Shown here: positions 8,343-16,925 of the stretch, one piece after another
Position numbering within the stretch: position 1 is the first letter of the stretch
How the letters are laid out: the number at the start of each line of letters is the position of its first letter
Assembly (NCBI GenBank): GCA_965224415.1
Contig: CBDCZB010000004.1
Location: 868,001 to 932,000, forward strand
DNA: 64,000 bases
Source of the DNA: DAOUJI01 sp965224415
Lineage (GTDB): Bacteria; Chloroflexota; Dehalococcoidia; Lucifugimonadales; JAGWBF01
Direction of reading: 5' to 3'
Notes under the pieces: model-generated
Databases searched by the model: none
Told to the model about the DNA's origin: nothing
The model's input: only the letters and a program-made list of their open reading frames with translations
Position numbers and translations under genes: made by a program

Positions 8343-9565
8343 ATCCCGCCTCCCCTGGCCAAGTCTGAAAGCTCCGTTTCCTCCATGCCCAGCAGGCCGC
8401 AGTAGACGTCCCGGTTGTGTTGGCCGAGGAGGGGCGCAGGGATATCCACCGCCCACGGAGTCTTGGGGAACCTGTAGGGGCGGGAGGGGTAGGTCAAGGC
8501 GCCGGTCTCCGGGTGGTCCACCTCCACGAAGAAGCCTCTGTCGGCCAATTGGGGCGACCTCAGCACGTCCTCAGCCGTGGCAAAATATGCCGCGGGGCAT
8601 CCGCTGGGCGCCGCCTTGTAGTAGACCTCCCCTTTGGTCAATTCAGCGGCCCACTCCCCTATGATACGGTTCACCTCGTCCCCGTGGCGTATTCGGTCAG
8701 CGCGGGTGATGTATCGCTCGTCGTCGGCCAGCTCGGGCCTCCCCATGATTTCCACCAGGACCCTCCATTGACGGTCTTCCCTTGGGTACAGGATGACGTA
8801 GCCGTCTTTGCAGGCGTATATGCCGCCGTATTCGTAAGTCCTGGAGCGGTCCACCAGGCGTCCATTGCCCAGATACAGGGTGTGGGTCAGACGGTTAAGA
8901 GCCATAGTGGATTCCTGGCTGGAAACTTCAATCCGCTGCCCGATTCCCTGAAACTCTCTGGCGTATAGGGCTGCTATGGCCGCCGAGGCAGCCATCTGGC
9001 CGGTGTCGTAATCCCCCAGATGCACCCCGGCTGCCACGGGCGCCCTGTCCGGGTTCATGGTGTACCCCAGGCCGCCGGGCAGAGTGTAGCCCTCGCCCGA
9101 GGCGTGAAAAGTGTTTACGTGGCGGGCCTTCCAGTGCGATTTGGGGCCGGTCAGACCAAACGGAGTGATGGACAGGTGGACCAAGGCCGGATTTCTCTCT
9201 TGCAGGACATCGTAGCCCAGCCCCATAGACTCCATTGACTCCTCCGCCGGACCAGGCGGACGGTCTTCCACTAACAGGTCCGCTGATTCGGCCAGCCGGA
9301 GGAAGAGTTCCCGTCCCGTGGCGGTGGATATGTCGAGGGTAACGCTTTCCTTGTTGGTGTTCAGGTACAGAAACAGCCCGCTTTTTTCGGGATCAGGCGC
9401 GTCATCGGGAAAGGGTCCAAAATGCCTGGCCGGGTCTCCGAATCCGGGCGATTCCACTTTGACAACCCGTGCCCCCATGTCACCCAAGAGCTTGGAGCAG
9501 AAGGGGCCCGCTATGAAACCCGCGAACTCCAGAACAGTAATCCCATCGAATGCCTTCCGCGCCAT
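8339..9565 (-). CDS. Family III CoA-transferase (CaiB/BaiF type), second copy
   Basis: This 408-residue protein is a paralogue of the gene at 7140: FDGITVLEFAGFIAGPFCSKLLGDMGARVVKVE at the N-terminus, YLNTNKESVTLDI, and LVEDRPPGPAEESMESMGL. It ends in a four-base overlap with the next CoA-transferase. Family III enzymes form interlocked dimers, and adjacent non-identical copies often encode an alpha/beta enzyme, as in succinyl-CoA:benzylsuccinate or mesaconate transferases. The acid substrate cannot be read from the sequence. The upstream MFS transporter and MaoC-type dehydratase on the same strand suggest an organic-acid uptake and acyl-CoA activation pathway. Confidence 0.88.
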   Translation of the reverse strand: MARKAFDGITVLEFAGFIAGPFCSKLLGDMGARVVKVESPGFGDPARHFGPFPDDAPDPEKSGLFLYLNTNKESVTLDISTATGRELFLRLAESADLLVEDRPPGPAEESMESMGLGYDVLQERNPALVHLSITPFGLTGPKSHWKARHVNTFHASGEGYTLPGGLGYTMNPDRAPVAAGVHLGDYDTGQMAASAAIAALYAREFQGIGQRIEVSSQESTMALNRLTHTLYLGNGRLVDRSRTYEYGGIYACKDGYVILYPREDRQWRVLVEIMGRPELADDERYITRADRIRHGDEVNRIIGEWAAELTKGEVYYKAAPSGCPAAYFATAEDVLRSPQLADRGFFVEVDHPETGALTYPSRPYRFPKTPWAVDIPAPLLGQHNRDVYCGLLGMEETELSDLARGGGI

Positions 9566-9630
9566 GCCGCTCCTACCAGACCGCCATGTCTTCTTAGCCT
9601 TTGGATAATAAAGGGAAGGCAGCTTGAACG

Positions 9631-10929
9631 CTAGCCCCCCGCTCTGGCAGTGACGACCCTTGTTTTAGCCTTGGGAGGCCGAACTGTCGTCATAAGCAAT
9701 GCGGCAGCGCCGTACAGTCCAAGGATCATCCACCATGACGACCCGTAGTCCCCGGTGATGTCTCTCATGTACCCAACCAGAGGAGCCCCCGCTCCGGCGG
9801 TCAGCAGAGTCACCGGAAGCACAACGCCGCGTATGGCCCCGAGAAAGGCCCTGCCGTAGTATTCCGCCATCATGTAGGTCGGCACAATCATGAACGCGCC
9901 TACAGACGAGCCGAATATGAGAGTCGACGCGAACATGTGCAACTCCTGTGTGCCGAACACCATCAGGGTCGTGGACGAGGCGAAACCTATGAAAGCGCCC
10001 ACCCCAAGAAACCTGACGGGAAACCGCTCCACCAACCAGCCGGACAGGAGAATCATTGCCGTCGCTCCGGCTGCGTCCACGGAGAAGGCAAATGAGACCG
10101 TCTGGGCGTCGATGCCCCGCTCTGTCCAGAAGGGGAACCGGTGTACGCTGGCTCCGCCCTGGGCCAGTCCATGGAGCGCGAACACCACCATCAGCTTCCA
10201 TAGGGTGGACTCACGTCTCGCATCGGCCAGCGTCCAGGCATCCTCTTCAGAGGCAGCGATTCTCCTGGCAGCGGATGTGTTGCTGATCGGCCTCGAGCCA
10301 GCCGACCTCGGGCCTCCGTCCACCTCCAGCCCCATGTCCTCCGGCTGGCGGCGCAAAAACAGGGCCGCCACGGGGATGCAGATGACCATGAAAGCGATGG
10401 CCATAATCCCCCACGCAGCCCGCCATCCCTCCTCATCGATGAGGAACTGGGTCAAGGGCACCAGGGTCACTCCGCCGACGCCCAGGCCGAGGGTGGACAA
10501 CGCAAGGGCGCGCCCCCTGAGCCTGACGAACCACTTGGCCACTGGAACCGACGTTACGAGGCTGTTGGGAGCCGTGACGCCGGTCACTCCGATGACGCCG
10601 AACAGCACGAAGAACTGCCAGGCCTCGTTGACTTGCGAGATGGCCAGCAGGCACAGGCCGATAACAGCCGCCGCTGCGACTATGAACAGTCTGGAGCCGT
10701 AACGGTCCAGAAGGCGCCCGACCATCAGGGCAGACAAACCAGCTGTCAGGTTTCGGGTGGTTTGAGCCCACCCGAAATCGGCCCTGCTCATGTCCAGCCC
10801 CTCACCCATAGGCACGACGAAGGGGCCAAAGTTCAGCGTTCCCGTGGCCATGGTGGAGTAGTTGACCAGGAACATGGAGGCGACGATGACCCATCCGTAG
10901 AAGACGGGCCCCCGCCTGAAGGGGTTCAA
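9631..10929 (-). CDS. MFS transporter, monocarboxylate/oxalate-formate antiporter type
   Basis: A 432-residue protein with 12 predicted membrane segments. It starts with FYGWVIVASMFLVNYS, characteristic of the oxalate/formate antiporter and monocarboxylate-transporter branch of MFS, and has the MFS cytoplasmic-loop residues VGRLLDRYGSR after helix 2. A long cytoplasmic loop (about residues 195-230) separates the two six-helix halves. The start appears to be TTG at 10929 with AGGCGG upstream. Its place beside CoA-transferases makes uptake of the acid they activate the simplest hypothesis. Confidence 0.85.
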   Translation of the reverse strand: MNPFRRGPVFYGWVIVASMFLVNYSTMATGTLNFGPFVVPMGEGLDMSRADFGWAQTTRNLTAGLSALMVGRLLDRYGSRLFIVAAAAVIGLCLLAISQVNEAWQFFVLFGVIGVTGVTAPNSLVTSVPVAKWFVRLRGRALALSTLGLGVGGVTLVPLTQFLIDEEGWRAAWGIMAIAFMVICIPVAALFLRRQPEDMGLEVDGGPRSAGSRPISNTSAARRIAASEEDAWTLADARRESTLWKLMVVFALHGLAQGGASVHRFPFWTERGIDAQTVSFAFSVDAAGATAMILLSGWLVERFPVRFLGVGAFIGFASSTTLMVFGTQELHMFASTLIFGSSVGAFMIVPTYMMAEYYGRAFLGAIRGVVLPVTLLTAGAGAPLVGYMRDITGDYGSSWWMILGLYGAAALLMTTVRPPKAKTRVVTARAGG

Positions 10930-10978
10930 TAGGGCCGCCTGTGCTTACCTAGGCAGTCCATTGGCTTGCGGGTGCCCT

Positions 10979-12133
10979 CTAGCTCACCTGGGACCGGGAT
11001 AGCAGCTCGACCTCCAGCCGAGCCGTGCCGGTGTTGTCGCCGCGCTGGTTGTTGCAACGGGTCTCACACTCCACCATGCGGCGGCCGTCCTCAATCCACT
11101 TGCGGGTGACTTTGCCCTCCACCCAGGTGGTGTCGCCTTCGATGTTGAAACGGCGCAACTCGTTGTAATACTTGCGCAGAAAGCCCTGGTCACCCATCCA
11201 GTTGGTCACTATCTGTGCCAGCCACGACCCCCTTTGGGGACCCAGGTCATAGATGCCAGGCAGTGCGATTATCTTGGCCATAGTGTCTTCCCAGTGGCCT
11301 CGGTGCGGATGGTCGGGCACGCCCGTTTCCGGGTCAGGCTCGGCAAAGGCGGCGTGTTTCTTGAATGATTGCCACCGGTGGTAGTGGGAGCCGCCGGGAC
11401 TGCCTCCGGCGCCCATGTTGAAGGCGTCGAACCGCCCGGCGCCGAATATTATGTCAACAACTCTGAGAGGGCCCCGCACCAGGGGAGGCAGGACTTCTCC
11501 TTCCGTCACGTCCTCCCAATGCCTGGGCTCGGCGCCCCTTATCTGTTCCTTGTCGTATGCGTCCCAAATATCCTGCAGGTCCTCGTCGGAGTACCGGGGT
11601 TTCTCCACGCCCTTGTAGACGTCCCTCTCCCTGGCGGCGCGCCGCTCGGTCCTGACGCTCCACGCCCTCCCCTTGGCCATGGCATCCCCTCTGCCGTTGA
11701 CGTACAGCGTCTGGGCCGACTGGATCACCACGTGGCCGGCGTAGTTGCTGGTGGGCTTTTCCACAACACTGTAGGGCCGATACGACGCGCTTATCACGTC
11801 GCCCGGCTTAATGGGCCGGTAATACTCCCACTCGCTGCCGCCGTAGAAGGTGTGAACGCCCGGCAATCCCCCCATGTTGGCTGCCGTGGTGGAGCGGATG
11901 GTCCACAGGTACATGGGGAAGGCGATCATGTTGCCATAATGGGTGGAGCGTCCGTAGTCGGGGTCCAGGTACAATGGGTTGCGCTCTCCCAGACCCATCC
12001 CGAAGGTCCTAATGGAGTCGGCGGATATTTCCCCTACGTGGCGGACGCCGTGGTAGTAAACCCCTAAACGGCCCCGGAGCCGTTGGATGCCCTCCGGTGT
12101 GATCGTCCCGAATGCGCTCTTGTCCGTCGCCAT
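10979..12133 (-). CDS. MaoC/FAS1-type dehydratase, two hot-dog domains
   Basis: This 384-residue protein appears to hold two hot-dog-fold halves. The N-terminal half (GERNPLYLDPDYGRSTHYG) matches the FAS1-like dehydratase domain with its substrate-pocket loop. The C-terminal half (TGVPDHPHRGHWEDTMAKII) is the more divergent half. Family members hydrate or dehydrate enoyl-CoA compounds, for example mesaconyl-C4-CoA hydratases. I prefer ATG 12133 over an upstream TTG because GGTGGAAC precedes it. It is first in a minus-strand run with the transporter and both CoA-transferases, consistent with one acyl-CoA pathway. Confidence 0.75.
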   Translation of the reverse strand: MATDKSAFGTITPEGIQRLRGRLGVYYHGVRHVGEISADSIRTFGMGLGERNPLYLDPDYGRSTHYGNMIAFPMYLWTIRSTTAANMGGLPGVHTFYGGSEWEYYRPIKPGDVISASYRPYSVVEKPTSNYAGHVVIQSAQTLYVNGRGDAMAKGRAWSVRTERRAARERDVYKGVEKPRYSDEDLQDIWDAYDKEQIRGAEPRHWEDVTEGEVLPPLVRGPLRVVDIIFGAGRFDAFNMGAGGSPGGSHYHRWQSFKKHAAFAEPDPETGVPDHPHRGHWEDTMAKIIALPGIYDLGPQRGSWLAQIVTNWMGDQGFLRKYYNELRRFNIEGDTTWVEGKVTRKWIEDGRRMVECETRCNNQRGDNTGTARLEVELLSRSQVS

Positions 12134-12344
12134 AAGTTCCACCAAAAATCTCTGGGCGGCTCTCTGAGTCGGGTGTACCTTATGGAACCCGACCCTTCTT
12201 GAGGGACCACTTCTCAGGTGTGCCTACAAGCTATCCAAACGATACAGACGGCCATATCCTTTGTCAAACCTGGAGGACTAGACGCTAATGACAGGAGGCC
12301 GGGAGAATCCGTAATCCAATATTGTATCCACGCCTGACGGCCCC

Positions 12345-12373
12345 TTGCGGCGGTCTCCCCATCCCTATAAAAT
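12345..12373 (+). promoter_or_regulatory. Probable promoter of the FAA hydrolase gene
   Basis: TTGCGG (12345-12350) and TAAAAT (12368-12373) are 17 bases apart, 34 bases before the ATG at 12408. The 262-base region 12146-12407 separates divergent genes and otherwise shows no coding sequence. Confidence 0.45.
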
Positions 12374-12407
12374 TTCCCGCATTGGGTAGCAGTCGGGAGG
12401 GGCGGGA

Positions 12408-13178
12408 ATGCGAATCGCCAGGTTCAAAAAGGGGAGGCTGTCCGCCTACGGTGTGGTGGAAGGCGATGAAATCCTCGAGATTCGTGGAATCATATACAAC
12501 AAGTTCCGCGTTACCGACAACCGCTTCAACCTAGCGGACGTGAAGCTCCTCTCCCCCACGAATCCCCGACAGATATGGTGCCCTGGCCCCAACTTCGCCC
12601 ACGACAACGGATACGACGACCCCCAACTCCAACCATCCGATTGCCCGCAGCCCTGGCAAAAGGGCCGCAACTCCCTCATCGGACCCGACGACTTCATCGT
12701 GCTTCCCAAGGACTCCACTGGAGAGGTCCATGCTGAAGGGGAAGCCGTCGCTGTGATAAGCAAACTCTGCCGTCGCATCAGCAAAGAGAAAGCGCTGCGC
12801 TATGTTTTGGGCTTCACCTGCGGCAACGATGTCAGCGAACGCCAATGGCAGTGGGGCGACCGCCACCTATGGCGGGCTAAGGGCTCCGACACTTTCGCTC
12901 CGGTGGGGCCCTGGATAGAGACCGAGGCGTCTCCGCTGAACTTAGACGTGAACGTAAAAATCAACGGTGAAAACGTCCAAAGCTCATGCACCAGCGACAT
13001 GGTCCACGACTTTGCATCCATCATCAGCTACATCAGCCAACAAGTGACTCTCCAGCCCGGAGACTTGGTCTTCTCCGGTTCTCGCGGCGACAACGCTCCC
13101 ATCAAGCCCAATGACGTGGTCGAGGTGTCCATAGGCGGTATCGGGACTCTGAAAAACACCGTCCGCATGGAAGACTGA
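12408..13178 (+). CDS. Fumarylacetoacetate hydrolase family protein
   Basis: At 256 residues this is a complete FAH-domain protein. The metal-binding signature is present: Glu residues in VHAEGEAVAVISK followed by FTCGNDVSERQWQ, with the YVLGFTCGNDVS segment typical of the family. A short N-terminal domain (MRIARFKKGRLSAYGVVEG) precedes it. The family covers fumarylpyruvate and acylpyruvate hydrolases, 2-hydroxyhepta-diene-dioate isomerases and oxaloacetate decarboxylases, all acting on ring-cleavage products or keto-diacids. It diverges from the dehydratase gene and ends in a strong shared terminator. A second family member lies at 21345. Confidence 0.87.
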   Translation: MRIARFKKGRLSAYGVVEGDEILEIRGIIYNKFRVTDNRFNLADVKLLSPTNPRQIWCPGPNFAHDNGYDDPQLQPSDCPQPWQKGRNSLIGPDDFIVLPKDSTGEVHAEGEAVAVISKLCRRISKEKALRYVLGFTCGNDVSERQWQWGDRHLWRAKGSDTFAPVGPWIETEASPLNLDVNVKINGENVQSSCTSDMVHDFASIISYISQQVTLQPGDLVFSGSRGDNAPIKPNDVVEVSIGGIGTLKNTVRMED

Positions 13179-13235
13179 CGAAGTCCGGTGTCATTTGAGG
13201 ACACGTAGACGCCCCACGGCAAGTCTGGAAACAAG

Positions 13236-13267
13236 AACATGGGCGCCTCAGACGAGGCGCCCATGTT
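13236..13267. terminator. Perfect 14-bp hairpin, likely bidirectional terminator
   Basis: AACATGGGCGCCTC (13236-13249) pairs perfectly with 13254-13267 around the loop AGAC. It lies between two convergent genes ending at 13178 (+) and 13307 (-). Short A- and T-rich flanks are present on both sides but no long T-run, so termination in both directions is inferred from position and stem strength. Confidence 0.75.
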
Positions 13268-13306
13268 TGTTGGCGGCAACTCGGCGGCATATCCGCCGCT
13301 GTCAGT

Positions 13307-14449
13307 CTAGCTGATGCCGTACGTCCGGGCTGCGTTGTCCCAGACTATCTTCTGTTTCTCCTCATCGGTGCATCCCGCGAGCACCTCTTCGGCCACCTGC
13401 CGAGACATGGGGAAGGTCCCCTCGTCGTGGGGATAGTCGGCCCCGAACTGGATGTTGTCCACGCCGATGACGTCCCTGAGCCTCATGGTGTGGGGGTCCT
13501 GCTGGAAACCCACGAAACAGTTGTTTTTCCAGAAGTCGCTGGGCATCGCGTCGTTCTTGAACCGAACGGGGCACATGGTGAGCCTGTCGGTGTAGGTGTA
13601 GTCGATGCGCTCCAGGAAGTGGGGTATCCACGACACCTCATGTTCGATGACTCCCACCTGAAGCCCCGGGTAACGCTCAAACACACCAGCGAAGATCATG
13701 TCTCCCAATGACAGCCGCGGCCAGAAGTCCACGTTGCTAAGCCAGGACGGAGTCAACTTGCTGAAGTCCATGAACTCGTTTTCAGGTCCGGGCCTGTTGC
13801 AGCCGATGTGGAATGAAACGGGAATCTGAAGGTCCTGGCAGGCGGCCCAGAACGGCTCGTACATCTCATGGTTGTACCTCATGCCGGGACTTGGCCACAC
13901 GGGGACCAGCGCTCCCACCAAGCCCATCTTCTTACACCGCTCCAACTCCTCAATCGCCTTGTCGGGCAGCTCCGGGTTGATCAGGGCGATGCCGTAGAGC
14001 CGGTCGGGGTGGGCCGAACAGTACTCGGCAAGCCAATCGTTGTAGACCTTGTGGAGCTCGTGAAGGAACTCCCGGTCCTCGATCCTGTAAAGGTGGAGCC
14101 CCAGGGTCGAGTAGTGTATGGCCTTGTCTATTCCGTCTATGTCCAGGTCCTTGACCCTTTCGTCAGGGTCGTAGGCCCCTGGGCGGAGGTGCTCTTCACG
14201 GGTGCGCGTCTTCCCGATCTCAGCCCGGACCGCCGGGTCTTCTTCGTAGCGCCGTCCGGGATGGGTGCCAGGGGACAGAGGCACCAGGGCAAAGTCTCCG
14301 TAGTACCACATGTCCAAGTCGTCCAGGCTCCTCAACCGGGGCGCCCTGTCCTGGAGGTTCTTGGGCAGCCGGGTGACCCACAGGTCCGATCGTTCGAATG
14401 TATGGTCATCCGCTGACAGTATCTTATACCCTTCGAGTCCTTGAGCCAT
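13307..14449 (-). CDS. Amidohydrolase_2 family metal-dependent hydrolase or decarboxylase
   Basis: The third member of this family in the window, 380 residues. The metal motif is Asp14-Asp-His16 (SADDHTFERSDLW), the barrel histidine lies in SFHIGCNRPG, and the C-terminal motif is GADYPHDEGTFP. The ATG is preceded by AGGAGGAAGAAC. Its ligand-binding loops (FALVPLSPGTHPGRRYEEDP) differ from the other two, so it is a divergent paralogue rather than a recent duplicate. Reaction and substrate are unknown. It shares the 13236 terminator with the FAA hydrolase. Confidence 0.85.
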   Translation of the reverse strand: MAQGLEGYKILSADDHTFERSDLWVTRLPKNLQDRAPRLRSLDDLDMWYYGDFALVPLSPGTHPGRRYEEDPAVRAEIGKTRTREEHLRPGAYDPDERVKDLDIDGIDKAIHYSTLGLHLYRIEDREFLHELHKVYNDWLAEYCSAHPDRLYGIALINPELPDKAIEELERCKKMGLVGALVPVWPSPGMRYNHEMYEPFWAACQDLQIPVSFHIGCNRPGPENEFMDFSKLTPSWLSNVDFWPRLSLGDMIFAGVFERYPGLQVGVIEHEVSWIPHFLERIDYTYTDRLTMCPVRFKNDAMPSDFWKNNCFVGFQQDPHTMRLRDVIGVDNIQFGADYPHDEGTFPMSRQVAEEVLAGCTDEEKQKIVWDNAARTYGIS

Positions 14450-14542
14450 GTTCTTCCTCCTGTCGCAAAGCTGCCTGTTGATCCAGGGGGCACGCCCTGC
14501 GTGTTCCGTAACGTATATTACATTTTACTCCGGTTTGCCGCC

Positions 14543-14550
14543 AAGGGGAA
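14543..14550. repeat. Left 8-bp target-site duplication of the IS1595-type transposon
   Basis: AAGGGGAA directly abuts the left inverted repeat and is repeated exactly at 16949-16956. Eight-base duplications are typical of IS1595-family insertion. Confidence 0.85.
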
Positions 14551-14572
14551 GGGATTATATACTTGACTTCCC
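14551..14572 (+). repeat. Left terminal inverted repeat
   Basis: GGGATTATATACTTGACTTCCC. It matches the reverse complement of 16926-16948 except for one extra A in the right copy. It contributes the -35 box of the transposase promoter. Confidence 0.88.
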
Positions 14573-14591
14573 AAAATAAAGGCTGTACAAT
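14563..14591 (+). promoter_or_regulatory. Transposase promoter with -35 box inside the inverted repeat
   Basis: TTGACT (14563-14568, inside the left inverted repeat) and TACAAT (14586-14591) are 17 bases apart, 29 bases before the transposase ATG. Placing the -35 in the terminal repeat is common in insertion sequences. Confidence 0.65.
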
Positions 14592-14619
14592 GTAATTATA
14601 CCATCTGGGGAGCAAGGCA

Positions 14620-15543
14620 ATGACACACACCGACGGCAACACAATCAGCGCATACGAGTTCTTCAAATCGTTCCCAGACGAATGGTCGGCCATACAGCAC
14701 ATTGAAGCTCTGCGTTGGCCTGACGGCGTGGTTTGCCCACATTGTGCGGGTGAGCGCATCACCCGGTTGAAGGACCGCCAATACCACCAGTGCAAGGATT
14801 GCCGCCGGAAGTTCACGGTACGGACGGGTACGGTGTTCGAGCGTTCCCACATACCAATGGACAAGTGGCTCTACGCCATATATATCTTGCAGACGGCCCG
14901 CAAGGGCGTCAGCAGCCTCCAACTTTCCAAGGAGTTGGGACTTACCCAAAAGGCCACCTGGTTTATGCTTCACCGCTTGAGGGAAGCTTGCAACGTGGAA
15001 GCCGAACCCTTTGGCGGCTCTGTGGAAATTGACGAAACCTACATCGGCGGACTAGAAAAGAACAAACACGCCCGCAAGCAGATTAAGGGGAGTCGCGGTC
15101 ACGTCGGCAAGACTCCCATTGTGGGCGTCAGGGATAGGGAAAGCGGACGTGTGGTGGCGAAGCCCACCGCATTCACTGACCGCAAAGAGTTGCACGCTTT
15201 TATAGAGGACACAACCGAAGTTGGGGCAGTGGTCTACACGGACGAATTCGCGCCTTACCGGAGCATGCCTCACCGGAGCCATTGGACGGTCAAGCACAGC
15301 GCGAAAGAGTATGTGAATGGCATGGCGCACACCAACGGGATAGAAAGCTTTTGGAGTGTTCTAAAGCGAGGCCTAAACGGAACGTATCACCACGTGTCAG
15401 TGAAGCACCTGGCCCGCTACGTAACGGAGTTTGCCTTTAGGCTCAACGAGGGCAACGTCAAGATACCGACGGTGAAGCGCATCGACGCTGTGGTGTTGGG
15501 AGCTATCGGGAAGCGGCTGGCGTACCGGGAGTTGGTGGGCTAG
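14620..15543 (+). CDS. IS1595-family transposase
   Basis: This 307-residue DDE transposase has the N-terminal zinc ribbon of the family (Cys39-x2-Cys42 ... Cys58-x2-Cys61, in VVCPHC and HQCKDC). The helical ILQTARKGVSSLQLSKELGL region and the catalytic core follow. Core acidic residues sit in VEIDETYIGG and VYTDEFAPY, and the N...E pair lies in HTNGIESFWSVLKRGLNG, matching the DDN(E/K) pattern. No frameshift or truncation is seen, so the protein should be active. Its 3' end overlaps the convergent small gene at 15503 by 41 bases. Confidence 0.93.
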   Translation: MTHTDGNTISAYEFFKSFPDEWSAIQHIEALRWPDGVVCPHCAGERITRLKDRQYHQCKDCRRKFTVRTGTVFERSHIPMDKWLYAIYILQTARKGVSSLQLSKELGLTQKATWFMLHRLREACNVEAEPFGGSVEIDETYIGGLEKNKHARKQIKGSRGHVGKTPIVGVRDRESGRVVAKPTAFTDRKELHAFIEDTTEVGAVVYTDEFAPYRSMPHRSHWTVKHSAKEYVNGMAHTNGIESFWSVLKRGLNGTYHHVSVKHLARYVTEFAFRLNEGNVKIPTVKRIDAVVLGAIGKRLAYRELVG

Positions 15544-15634
15544 CCTGCGGTTTCTTCTTGGGCCGGTAGGCCAGCACTTTCTTGATTGCTTCGTCCAGGA
15601 CTTTGAAGTCCACCTTGGGTTCCTTGTCAGCCAT
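15503..15634 (-). CDS. Small basic protein in the transposon, unknown function
   Basis: A 43-residue protein (MADKEPKVDFKVLDEAIKKV...) with a lysine- and proline-rich C-terminus. I start it at ATG 15634, which overlaps the stop of the upstream small gene by eight bases, a translationally coupled arrangement. It overlaps the transposase 3' end on the opposite strand. It may be a regulator or partner of the transposon; nothing in the sequence identifies it. Confidence 0.5.
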   Translation of the reverse strand: MADKEPKVDFKVLDEAIKKVLAYRPKKKPQASPPTPGTPAASR

Positions 15635-15836
15635 GACTATGTTCCTTGATGTCCTGCCGGATGTCCTTAATGGCTTGTAAGACGTCCTCAAACCGTTTGT
15701 CCATGTGCCCCCGCAAGTCTGTGAATTGAGTGTCCATTTCCTTGGTCAAAGTATCTACAGCGGTGTCAACATAGCCGTGTATATTCTCGACGGCTTCATC
15801 TAAGTCCGTCTTAGTGATGTAATTGGTTGTGGTCAT
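15627..15836 (-). CDS. Small coiled-coil protein in the transposon
   Basis: A 69-residue, mostly helical, acidic protein (TKTDLDEAVENIHGYVDTAV...) with heptad spacing and the repeated form FTDLRGHMDKRFEDV. It precedes and overlaps the small basic gene, forming a two-gene minus-strand unit convergent with the transposase. Similar short coiled-coil proteins occur in many genomes without known function. It has no membrane anchor, unlike the coiled-coil protein at 462. Confidence 0.6.
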   Translation of the reverse strand: MTTTNYITKTDLDEAVENIHGYVDTAVDTLTKEMDTQFTDLRGHMDKRFEDVLQAIKDIRQDIKEHSHG

Positions 15837-16032
15837 GGCTGTCTCCGCATGGAGTTCAAAACGCTGGATTTCCCGTTGCCTGTTCCGCTATAAAGTCCTC
15901 ACCGCGTTGCAGGAAGCCACAGTGTCAGTTTACAATGTACAGGCGAGGCCGGCTGGCGCGCCCGGATAAAGCAATTAAGCCTACAAGGTGTAACAGCACC
16001 CCATAGGTGTCGGCCTCGCCTATTACTATCAA

Positions 16033-16121
16033 GCCGGGGTGATGGAACTGGCAGACATAAGGCCCTCGAAAAGCTTTGGACTACCAAGTCCGTGCGGGTT
16101 CGAACCCCGCCCCCGGCACCA
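16033..16121 (+). tRNA. Class II tRNA with leucine-type body and CGA (serine) anticodon
   Basis: The cloverleaf folds cleanly. Acceptor GCCGGGG/CCCCGGC is perfect, with discriminator A and encoded CCA. The D-arm is ATG/CAT with the loop GAACTGGCAGA, as in bacterial tRNA-Leu. The T-arm GCGGG/CCCGC has loop TTCGAAC, and the long variable arm GGACT-ACCA-AGTCC is perfect. The anticodon stem AGGCC/AGCTT has one C31-A39 mismatch and one G-U pair, and its loop CTCGAAA gives anticodon CGA, which reads the serine codon UCG. A leucine body with a serine anticodon is contradictory: it could be a mistranslating or altered tRNA, or a decaying passenger. It sits inside the IS1595-type transposon, just upstream of the HARE-HTH gene. 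Confidence 0.8.
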
Positions 16122-16192
16122 CTTTAGATTAGATGGAGACAATGTGCGGTCAAGGGGATATACGCTTGCACAAGAAATGGAGGGGCAGAAAT

Positions 16193-16621
16193 ATGGTGAG
16201 CCAAGTAGACCGGAAAAAGATGTTGCTAGAAATGAAACAAGACATATTAGAGCGATTGCAAAACGCTCAGTCCGACTTAGAGGCTATCGAACGGTTGTTG
16301 GTCGTGCATGATGACATGGTTCCACGCCCACAAGGTGCATCCGTTGAAGAAGTACGCCAAGCGGCCATTGAAGTCTTGACAGAACGTGGACGCCCAGTGC
16401 ATAGAGAGCAGTTGTTGGAACTATTGGAGGAAAGAGGCATCACTGTTAGAGGGAAAGTGCCTGTCAATACTCTTGGTGCATTGATGAGCAGGTTTTCCAA
16501 GGACTTTACGCCATACGGTCAGGGCTTATGGGGACTCAGAGAAAAGCCCATTGGTGTATTCTCGCTAGAACCTAATGGGCACGTTGTCCCAAGAGTTCTG
16601 GAACCTAGTGAACAACTATAG
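16193..16621 (+). CDS. HARE-HTH-like winged-helix protein (transposon passenger)
   Basis: This 142-residue protein has an N-terminal coiled coil (about 1-40, KDILERLQNAQSDLEAIERLL). A winged-helix domain of HARE-HTH type follows (about 50-120: VRQAAIEVLTERGRPVHREQ ... LGALMSRFSKDF ... GQGLWGL). Such domains are found in bacterial restriction and DNA-modification-linked proteins and in RNA polymerase delta, and are thought to sense DNA or chromatin state. I start at ATG 16193, after GGGGCAGAAAT; an in-frame upstream ATG at 16133 is only 12 bases after the tRNA. It may regulate the transposon; unproven. Confidence 0.65.
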   Translation: MVSQVDRKKMLLEMKQDILERLQNAQSDLEAIERLLVVHDDMVPRPQGASVEEVRQAAIEVLTERGRPVHREQLLELLEERGITVRGKVPVNTLGALMSRFSKDFTPYGQGLWGLREKPIGVFSLEPNGHVVPRVLEPSEQL

Positions 16622-16649
16622 AGGAGACTGTTAGAGGGAGCTGTGCGAG

Positions 16650-16856
16650 ATGGATGAAAATGAACGTCACGACAGAATTGGGCAACGTATTTTTATGTTG
16701 TTGCTGGCGTTGCTCGTTATTCTCCCTGCGGTGCTTGTTTTCCCTTTTATCTTGTTGCACTATGAGCAAGGAATGTTGCTCAGTGATATAGTCAAGATTT
16801 CCTTGGGATTCCTAGGAGGCATTGGAGGTGGAGCTTTTCTAACACGTGTCCGATAG
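16650..16856 (+). CDS. Small two-helix membrane protein (transposon passenger)
   Basis: A 68-residue protein with a charged N-terminus (MDENERHDRIGQR) and two hydrophobic segments, about residues 14-36 and 48-65. It is the last gene before the right inverted repeat and lies 28 bases after the HARE-HTH gene, probably in one transcript. No family is recognised. Confidence 0.55.
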   Translation: MDENERHDRIGQRIFMLLLALLVILPAVLVFPFILLHYEQGMLLSDIVKISLGFLGGIGGGAFLTRVR

Positions 16857-16925
16857 ACTGCTCCATACGGTTCCACAAGTGTTCTAGTTTCAAATAGCAA
16901 CGGATGAACAACTTATCCTCCCCTG

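Noticed and set aside
16033..16121. Possible tRNA-Sec, in view of the two TGA genes
   Set aside because: The acceptor stem is seven pairs, the anticodon is CGA rather than TCA, and the D-arm is leucine-like.
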